This document shows positions 16,709 to 24,100 of a DNA stretch of 29,602 nt, piece after piece. Numbering within the stretch: position 1 is the stretch's first letter; each line of letters starts with the position of its first letter. A program made the position numbers and the translations under genes. This stretch comes from Chrysochromulina tobinii (lineage: Eukaryota; Haptophyta; Prymnesiales; Chrysochromulinaceae): the NCBI GenBank assembly GCA_001275005.1, contig JWZX01001992.1, positions 1 to 29,602 on the forward strand, given 5' to 3'. The notes under the pieces were generated by a model that saw nothing but the letters and a program-made list of their open reading frames with translations, was not told the origin of the DNA and did no database searches.

Positions 16709-19003
16709 ATGGCCGGGACGTACGCGCCTGTACCATCGATGGTCGACCTCGACGACGAAGAGCGCCTGGCTGATGACCGTGAGCTCTCGCAGCGCCGCAA
16801 GGTGGAGGAACTGCAAAACATCTACTCGGCGAACCGCGAGGACGAGCACATCTCGACGGACGAGGCCCGCGCGGCGCTCGCAGCTGTGGATTACGATCTC
16901 GACCAGGCGCTGGTATCCCTCGGCCTGCCCGAGCGTCGCGAGCTGCCTCTGGCCTCTCCGCTACCCGGTCGATCTGCCAGTCCGAGCTACCCGAGCTACC
17001 CGAGCTCAAATCCGGGATCCTCGGCCAGTCCAAGCTACCCGGCCAGGAACGTCGTCGTCATCCCCGCCCCCTCGACCGCACCACCATCACGCCCACGCTC
17101 GCCGCCGCATCCGCCGCCGTCCGGCACGGCCGGTCCCTCGAACACACCACCGTCACGCCCACTCACGCCGCCGCATCCGCCGCCGTCCGGCACGGCCGGT
17201 CCCTCGACCGCACCACCGTCACGCCCACTCACGCCGCCGCCGCCGTCGGGCACGGTCGGCCCCTCGAACACACCACCGTCACGCCCACTCACACCACCGT
17301 CACACCCACTCACGCCGCCGCAGCCGCCGCCGTCGAGCACGGCCGACCCCGATGGCGAGCGGCGCGGCGGCGACGGCGACGGGGGCGGGGACGGGGACGA
17401 CGGCTGGGCGGTGGACGACGACGACGACGACGACGACGACCACGAGGAGGAGGACGAAGAAGTGTACGTGCTGACGGTGCTCGAGGCACCCTTCGCCACC
17501 AGCGACTCGGTCCTCGAGGAGCTCGTCGCCGCCGAGCCGGTGCCCGGCTCGCTGACCGAATCCGTCCTCTATCTCGTGCAAGCTGGAATCGATCTCGGCG
17601 AGATAGCGCGCGAGCTTCGCAGCGGCAGTGTGGGCCCCTCGCCGCGGGCGGAGGAGGACTCGCCATATGCGACGCCGCGCACGGAGGAGGCCGCCGGCAC
17701 CCTCGGGGGTATCACTCGTCTAGGCTATGACCGTCTGAGCACGGACGAATCTGACCACGACGATTCGCTGACGCGGCAGCAGCGACGGGACCGCGGCGAG
17801 CGCCGCCTGGCCATCTTCCGGCAGTACATTCTCCCCACCTGCCTCGTCCTCCTCTGCGTCGGCGTCTTCGCCTCATGCTCCATCGACTTCCTTCCGCCGC
17901 TGCACCATGCCGTCGTGTACAGCTGGCTCACACGAACCCTCGAGCCCGCAACACTCTCTGCGCCAGGCATGTATTGGGTCGGTCCCTTCGCGACGCTCTA
18001 CCTCGTCCCTTCGACCGTTCAGACGCTCACCTTCTCGGCCGACGGCGCTGCTGCTGCCGCCGCCGCCTCGGCCTACGCCACTGCCTTGGAGCGCCTTCGT
18101 GAACAAGGCCGGAACGTTCCGGACGCCGCCTACTTTTCTTTACGCGATGAGTTCGCTGCTGCCGCCAACGGCCCTGCTGCCACTGCGAGCGCCGCGAGCG
18201 CGAGTGGTGCTTCCGTCCCCGGCCTGTGGGTGCCCAGCACGGCGGAGCGCCATCCGCTCATCTCAGCGCGTGCGGCCTCAGGCCTCCCGATCGGTCTGGA
18301 GCTCTCCGTGCTCTGGTCCTACGACGGGCCCACGCTCGCACACCTCTTCCCACACGTCGAGTCGCCTCGGCTTCTCGATGAGAGCAAGAGTGCTGTCGCC
18401 GCCCGTGCCGCCGGCCGCTCGACCCCGAGCCGCACCTACATGCCCGCCGCGGGACTGCTCCGAAGGCTCGCCACGTCGGCCATCTGCGACATGGTCGCGC
18501 ATTTCCCCGTGCATAGCTTCTTCACGAGCAAGCGTGCTATCTCCGCCAACCTCACCGCCGCCGTGCGCGCCGCCTTCGCTCCGTACGTGCGCCTCGACAG
18601 CCTGCAGCTGCTGCGGCTCGAGCTACCGGCCGAATTCGAGGAGGCGCTCATGAGGACCGTCATCACGCGCCTCACCATCCTCGAGGCAGTCCGCTTCCAG
18701 GCGAGGCGCGCAGTCGAGTTCCGAACCCTGACGCTCGCGAGCCGGTACAGCGCCGTCGCCACCGTCATCCTCGCCCGCGGCAACGCGTCGCGCGTGCGCC
18801 AGCGCGCCTTTGGCCACGCGGCGATGCTCGCGCAGACTGTGGCCGCGGAGCTCAACGCCTTCGCCAACGTGACGCGCAATGTGGGCGAGGTGCGACCGCG
18901 CGACGTCCTCGAGTATGCCTACTGGCAGCAGGTGGTGCGCGAGGACGCCCTCAAGGCCACGCGGTTCCCGCTGCATGAGGTCCTTCTCGCACGCGACAAG
19001 TGA
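16709..19003 (+). CDS. UBA/CUE-like, transmembrane, SPFH (band 7)-domain protein
   Basis: A 764-residue protein from the ATG at 16709; the frame is open upstream only through non-ATG codons. Residues ~20-70 (RKVEELQNIYSAN, ARAALAAVDYDLDQALVSLGL) have the three-helix pattern of UBA/CUE ubiquitin-binding modules. Residues ~85-215 are Pro-rich tandem repeats, then an Asp/Glu tract. One membrane segment lies at about 372-392 (YILPTCLVLLCVGVFA). After it, PPLHHAVVYSWLTRTLEPATLSAPGMYWVGPFATLYLVPSTVQTL resembles the start of a prohibitin/stomatin-type SPFH domain ('Gvv...pGl..v.Pf..v..v'). ISARAASGLPIGLELSVLWSY and a long helical C-terminus follow. SPFH proteins form membrane-bound rings that organise microdomains. 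A domain insert of Ala-rich sequence (~450-505) splits the SPFH core. A ubiquitin-linked membrane scaffold is an inference from domain content only. Confidence 0.65.
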   Translation: MAGTYAPVPSMVDLDDEERLADDRELSQRRKVEELQNIYSANREDEHISTDEARAALAAVDYDLDQALVSLGLPERRELPLASPLPGRSASPSYPSYPSSNPGSSASPSYPARNVVVIPAPSTAPPSRPRSPPHPPPSGTAGPSNTPPSRPLTPPHPPPSGTAGPSTAPPSRPLTPPPPSGTVGPSNTPPSRPLTPPSHPLTPPQPPPSSTADPDGERRGGDGDGGGDGDDGWAVDDDDDDDDDHEEEDEEVYVLTVLEAPFATSDSVLEELVAAEPVPGSLTESVLYLVQAGIDLGEIARELRSGSVGPSPRAEEDSPYATPRTEEAAGTLGGITRLGYDRLSTDESDHDDSLTRQQRRDRGERRLAIFRQYILPTCLVLLCVGVFASCSIDFLPPLHHAVVYSWLTRTLEPATLSAPGMYWVGPFATLYLVPSTVQTLTFSADGAAAAAAASAYATALERLREQGRNVPDAAYFSLRDEFAAAANGPAATASAASASGASVPGLWVPSTAERHPLISARAASGLPIGLELSVLWSYDGPTLAHLFPHVESPRLLDESKSAVAARAAGRSTPSRTYMPAAGLLRRLATSAICDMVAHFPVHSFFTSKRAISANLTAAVRAAFAPYVRLDSLQLLRLELPAEFEEALMRTVITRLTILEAVRFQARRAVEFRTLTLASRYSAVATVILARGNASRVRQRAFGHAAMLAQTVAAELNAFANVTRNVGEVRPRDVLEYAYWQQVVREDALKATRFPLHEVLLARDK
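17069..17346 (+). repeat. Tandem ~66-bp repeat encoding TxPPSRPLTPPHPPPSGTAGPS
   Basis: Four units start at about 17070, 17136, 17202 and 17262. The first two full units are 66 bp and the later ones vary in length. The codon frame is kept, giving a Ser/Thr/Pro-rich flexible region in the SPFH protein. Confidence 0.88.
17414..17463 (+). repeat. GAC-rich acidic tract
   Basis: Nine GAC codons followed by Glu-rich codons encode a strongly acidic linker after the Pro-rich repeat. Confidence 0.85.
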
Positions 19004-19513
19004 GTACACTGTAGTACCATTGAGCTACAGTACGAAGAGAGTGCGTGGAGCGGAGTCTCTCGTCTCGTCTCTACCGCGTCCGGCATCGCGCTTCGCGGCC
19101 GGTCGTGCCTCGCGTTTCCGAACGGTACAGCTCTACCCTCGCCTTCAGCGTTCAGGGGTACCACCGGGGGGCCTCAATGAATCTCACCCTCAATGAATCT
19201 CACATTAGGTCAGTGCTACGGTAGCGGAACGGTTATAGAACCGTCGGGGGCACGGGGGGCACACGTTTAAATGCTAAAAACCGGGCCTTCGAAACGAATC
19301 GAGCAATCCAATCTCGAATGGGGATCTAATGGGGATCAGCAATATCATCGTTGGTTATGGGGTATGGCAAGATCGCCGTCGTCCGCGCGGGAACGATGGC
19401 CAGGACCTGTGGCGCCGTCGCGCGCTCGCGCCGACTTCTCGCTGTTGATCTCTGGAGCTGCACTGTGCACGGCAGTCGGCTCTGGACTCCGACCGTACGC
19501 GCACGCCTCTCGG
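19004..19513. other. Convergent intergenic region
   Basis: A 510-bp spacer between two gene ends. It holds a 16-bp tandem duplication at 19173-19203 and a 6-bp stem with a 4-base loop (ACGGTT, ATAG, AACCGT) at 19229-19244. No coding potential was recognised. Confidence 0.5.
19173..19203. repeat. Two-copy direct repeat CTCAATGAATCTCAC
   Basis: Two exact 15-bp copies at 19173-19187 and 19189-19203, separated by a single C. Confidence 0.9.
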
Positions 19514-20908
19514 TCAGCGAGCACTGCGGAAGGCCTCGGACACGCGCACCTCGCGCGACTGGAGCCCACGACAGCGCTCTACGCGCGAGGCGGGAGTTCG
19601 AGTGCTGAACGAGGCGACGAAGACGGCGCGGAGCCCCGCCTGCACCGGCATCCCCGCGTGCGTCACGTCGCCGCCGAAGACGAGCGCCGTCCCAAGCGCC
19701 GGTGTGAGCACAGCCGTCGGGTTGCTCTGCGGGTCCTCACTCGTCTCGCGATTGCCCGCCCAAAAGCCCGTGCCGCCACCCGCAAAATCGGTGCCCGGAG
19801 CCGTCAGAGGAATCAGCACTGTGAGCGCCAGGTGGTCCTTGTGGCATCCGAACTGGCCGCCCGCGCCGTACACATTTATGGCGGGCTCGCCCTCGGACCA
19901 CTCGAGCTCGCCCGCGAGGTAGAGATCTCGTAAGGTCGGACACGTCACGGCCAGGTGCGCGGGAGGGCCGTCGGCAGACTTCGGTTGCACCCCGCGCGCG
20001 TTCAGCGGCTGACGCGCTGCCCATCCCTCGCCCGGTGCGAACAGTGTGGAATAGATAGACGGGCACTCGTCGTCGAGACGATCGAGCACACGGAGCAGCA
20101 CCTCCTCGCACCGGAGCATCACCTCCGTCGAGAGGAACGCTTCCGGATCCGAGACGCAGAATCGCCGGCGGCCGGTGCTCGGAGGCGCCTCGCCACATGC
20201 CTCGAGCGCCGCCCGGAGCAGCCACTGCACCTCCTCCTCCTCAACGACGTAAGGCAGGCACAGCACCACCTCGCCGGCGGCGACGCTCTCCCCAAGGGCT
20301 GGCGGCGCCTCGCCCTCGATCTCGACATCAATCTCGCGCGAGCTCAGCCACACCTCGTTCACGGAGCTCAAGACCGCCGAGAGCGGACTCTGCTGTGGGT
20401 CGCCTGCTTGCGCGTTGAGGCCCCGCAGGACCGTCGTCCCCTCCTGATAATAGTCCGCCGCCGCGGTCGCCGTGTCCGCCGCCGTGTCCGCTGCCGCTGC
20501 TGCCACGTCCGCGTCCGCGACCAGCTGAGCGTCCGGTGGAAGCTCCCAGCTCGTCGCTCCCGTCTCTGCGTTGTGGAAGTACTCCCCGTCTTCGGATTCA
20601 TACGACTGCCATGTGCCAGCGGAGGCAGCACCCTGCGTGGCATACGCGCCCAAGCCTGCGGCGCCATCCTTTTCCAAGACGGCACCCTCAGGGAGCTCCC
20701 AGCTCGACGTGCCGGAGCTCTCTTGGTAGAAGTATTCTTCGTTGTCCTCGGTGCAGTGTCGGCTCCAAGTGCCAGCACCTGCAAGTGAGCACGTCACTCT
20801 CGATACGCGATGGAGATGCGCGCACCGACTGCTTTGGCAGAGCGCAAAGGCGGAGGCCACATGTACGAAGATGATCGCCATCGATACACAGACGAGTCGG
20901 CCTCTCAT
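19514..20908 (-). CDS. WW-WW-2OG-Fe(II) oxygenase protein, probably plastid-targeted
   Basis: A 464-residue protein from the ATG at 20908. Residues 1-20 are a clear signal peptide (LVCVSMAIIFVHVASA) followed by F21 in an ASAF context, then a Ser/Arg stretch to about 42. This bipartite leader is the form used for red-lineage secondary plastids. Two WW domains follow: 48-73 (TW...EEYFYQESSGTSSWELP) and 100-125 (W...GEYFHNAETGATSWELP). An Ala-rich linker leads to a 2-oxoglutarate Fe(II) oxygenase core. The metal ligands H356 and D358 lie in GCHKDHLAL, distal H417 in GDVTHAGMPV, and R427 in AGLRAVF would bind 2-oxoglutarate. This is the prolyl-4-hydroxylase-like HxD...H...R order. WW domains bind proline motifs, so a proline-rich protein substrate is plausible but unproven. 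Confidence 0.82.
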   Translation of the reverse strand: MRGRLVCVSMAIIFVHVASAFALCQSSRCAHLHRVSRVTCSLAGAGTWSRHCTEDNEEYFYQESSGTSSWELPEGAVLEKDGAAGLGAYATQGAASAGTWQSYESEDGEYFHNAETGATSWELPPDAQLVADADVAAAAADTAADTATAAADYYQEGTTVLRGLNAQAGDPQQSPLSAVLSSVNEVWLSSREIDVEIEGEAPPALGESVAAGEVVLCLPYVVEEEEVQWLLRAALEACGEAPPSTGRRRFCVSDPEAFLSTEVMLRCEEVLLRVLDRLDDECPSIYSTLFAPGEGWAARQPLNARGVQPKSADGPPAHLAVTCPTLRDLYLAGELEWSEGEPAINVYGAGGQFGCHKDHLALTVLIPLTAPGTDFAGGGTGFWAGNRETSEDPQSNPTAVLTPALGTALVFGGDVTHAGMPVQAGLRAVFVASFSTRTPASRVERCRGLQSREVRVSEAFRSAR

Positions 20909-21156
20909 GGGGCAAGGGGCTGGGGCCCCTTGCGCGGGGCTGTGAATTGGCTGTGAACAATCGGAGATTTCTCACAGTCACGGATTCCGATGGTGGCGAA
21001 AAATGGTCGAGATTCCTCCGAAGATGACTTTCTACATCGGTCAATAAACATGCTGTACTACTTCTGTAAGTCGCGGTTCACACTCTCGTACGCCCGCACG
21101 GGTCCTACTCCTAGCACAGGTCTACCTGACTAGTACCCACGTACGTTACCGGGCGC
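20909..21156. other. Intergenic spacer between two minus-strand genes
   Basis: A 248-bp spacer holding the 3' UTR of the calcium channel and the promoter of the WW/oxygenase gene. No motif stands out. Confidence 0.4.
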
Positions 21157-24100
21157 TCATATCGTCACCTCCTTCAGCGCCGACGGCTTGCGCCACGCCG
21201 GAGGGTGATCTGCCCCTGGAATCGCACCAGCGGGGCGACTCGCACTGCTGCGCCGCCTCTCCTGGTTGCGGTCGGTCGCGGCCGCCGGGATTGGATGCGG
21301 AGCGCCCACGGGCACGCTGCCGGCCACGCGCTGTGATGCCGCACTGGGCCGCTCGATGCTACCGCTATTCGGAACAATGCGCAGCGGCCGCGAGCACGCC
21401 GGCGGCGGCGACGGCCGCCGCGCGCCAGGTGCGGGTGCGCCGGGGGCCTTGGCGCCGAGCGACGCGCCCTGCTTTTTGGCTCCACCGCCGATTCCACCCT
21501 TGGTCGCTTTGGGTTGCATGCGAGAAGCCTCTGCGCTCGGGAGCACGCTCTCCCCAAGCTGCCTTGAGCCCGCCAAAATCTCTTCGCGCTTTCGCGCAGA
21601 CGCCAAAGCAGCTGCCTCATTGAAGGTTCCGACGGTGAAGTTGGTCGCTTCCGAGACAGGCTGTCCTCGGCGTGAGCGGGCTGCTCGGAAGGACTTTTGC
21701 ATCTTGAGGATCGCGAGCATCTGCTCTGACGAGACCTCGTTACGTCCACGAGGCGTGTACGATTTGGACGTCGCGCGGTACACGGGGATGCTCTCGACCG
21801 TCTGCCTTCGCACTTGCTCGAGCTCGGCGACCGCCTCGCTTGCAAGTGGCAACTCGGGCGTATAGCTGTGCCGCTTGATCATCGCCCATTTCCCACAGGC
21901 CTCGAGGAGGTCATGGAAGGCGACCTGGCCTGCGCGGTCCTGCACCTTGAGCTCGCGTAATCTCCCCATCACCTCGGCCGCGCCCACGAGCAGATTGGGC
22001 GACTTCCCCACAGCATCATCAGCCGTACGAAAGCCGACGGGTGGGCCGAGCGAGCGCAGCAAGCGCGTCAGGTCCTTGGTGGGCACCAGATGGTTGCCGT
22101 CGGGATCGAATCGCTGCCACACGTCGACAAAGTCGTCCACATGCACCTGGGACCAGGGGGCCTGCTCCTGCGCCTGGTCGTCGGCAAATGCGTCAATGAC
22201 GACGGCGACGAAGACGTTGAGCATCACGTACGAGCCGATGACGACAAAGGAGATGAAGAAGGCAATGGCGGCGAGAGGGTCGCCGCACGTGCCCTCCGCT
22301 GCCGAGCAGCGGCCCGGCTGTCGCGCCTCGGTCACCATGGCATCGTGCATGATGCCGTTGTAGCTCTCGCCAGTGATGCACCGCACCATTGTGAGCATCG
22401 CCGCGCCAAAGGTCTCGAAATTGGCGTCGTCGTTGATGAACTCACCATGGGCGACGTGGCCAAACAGTTCGATGCCCAGGACGGCATAGATGTAGAGCAC
22501 GAGTAGGACGAGGACGCCGACGTTGGCGAGCGCGGGTGCCGATGCGACGACCGTGCTGAGCAGCCGCTTAATGCCGGGCGCCACCTTGATGAGCTTGAGG
22601 AGGCGCACAATCCGAAAGAAGCGCAGAAAACGCAGCGTGGTCGGCGAGAGGAAGAGGCCGCCGGCAGCGAGCAGCGTGAGGGCGTGGTCGAGGAGGGAGA
22701 GGGAGACGAGCGTCATGTCGAGCACGTTCCACCCGTCGCCAAAGTATTGAGCGAATCCAAGCCCGAAGAGCTTGAGGAGCATCTCGAGTGTGAACGCCGC
22801 CGTGAAGAACCAGTCGACAATGTCCGCGAAGACGTCGATCGCAGGTGGCTGGTCGTACCACGTCACCGCCATCGAGAGCACGTTAAGCAGCACGAGGCAC
22901 GCGACGAAACGCTCAAACGAGGCCGCGAGCTGCACATCCTCGTAGATGAGCTTGAACGCCTTCCGGCGCTGCTTTGCAAGCCAACCCTTGCCCGCGGGCT
23001 CCTTGAGTTTCATCGTCGGCTTGACTGAGAAGATGGAGCGCATCGCATTGGCCCACTCGAGCTGCGCGTCCGACATGAAGACAGAGCCGTCCTCTTGCTT
23101 ACGGATGGCGTTAAAGTTCTCAAGGACAACGCCGACAAAGAGATTGAGCAGGATGAAGTTGGAGACGACGATCCACGTGATGACGAAGCTCGCCATCCAC
23201 GGGTTTGCATTGAGCTCGGGCCCGTGATCGTGGTGCACCGGATCCGAATCCATGGCGCGCCAGAGCACATCTGGCCACATCTCGAGCGACGAGAGCTCGA
23301 AGAGCGTCAAGGTCGCCATCCCGATGTTGTCAAAGTGGCCCAGGTCGTCGTTGCCCCACCAGCGTGCGAGCATCTCGCCGCTCTCGGGATCTACGTACTC
23401 ACCAACGCAGGCACGTTTGGTCGTGATCGTGCGGTCGGTGCAGGCTGCCATTCGGCCCATGAGGAATTGCATGCCAAACAGGCCGTAGACGATGAATACG
23501 AGCGCGCAGACCTGCACGACGCTGCCGACGAGCGGCACCGCGCGCAGGAGCGATTTGACCACGCGGCGCAGCCCATTGAACCGTCGGATGACGCGCAGCG
23601 GGCGCAGCGCACGCAGCGCACGTAGCGCGCGAAGTCCGCCCAGCTCCTCCACGTCGCGGAACAAGAGGGAGATGACGGAGGTGCTCACGATGGCACAGTC
23701 AAGGACGTTCCAGCCCGATCGGAAGTACGACTCTTCCGAGGCCCAGAGCCCGAAGACGAGCATCTTGAGCGCCATCTCGAGCGTGAAGATCGCGGTGAAC
23801 GTCACGTCCGCGCGGAAGAGCGTCGTGGCGAGCGGCGAGCCCGGCACGACGCTCGGCACGTCGAAGGCGAGCGCTACGGACGAGAGCGCGATGCACACGA
23901 TGATGAACGCCTCAAACGCGGGCGCGCTCACCAGGCGCTTGAATAGACGCATCATCACACCGAGGGATCCTCCCGTGTCCTCATCGAGAGGCAGCGAGTG
24001 CCGACCAAGACTCTTCTCGCCCGGATCCCCTCGACCCATATTAGGATCCCCTCGACCCTGTGAAAACTCTTCCAGCGCCGCCGACTTGCTCGCACACCAG

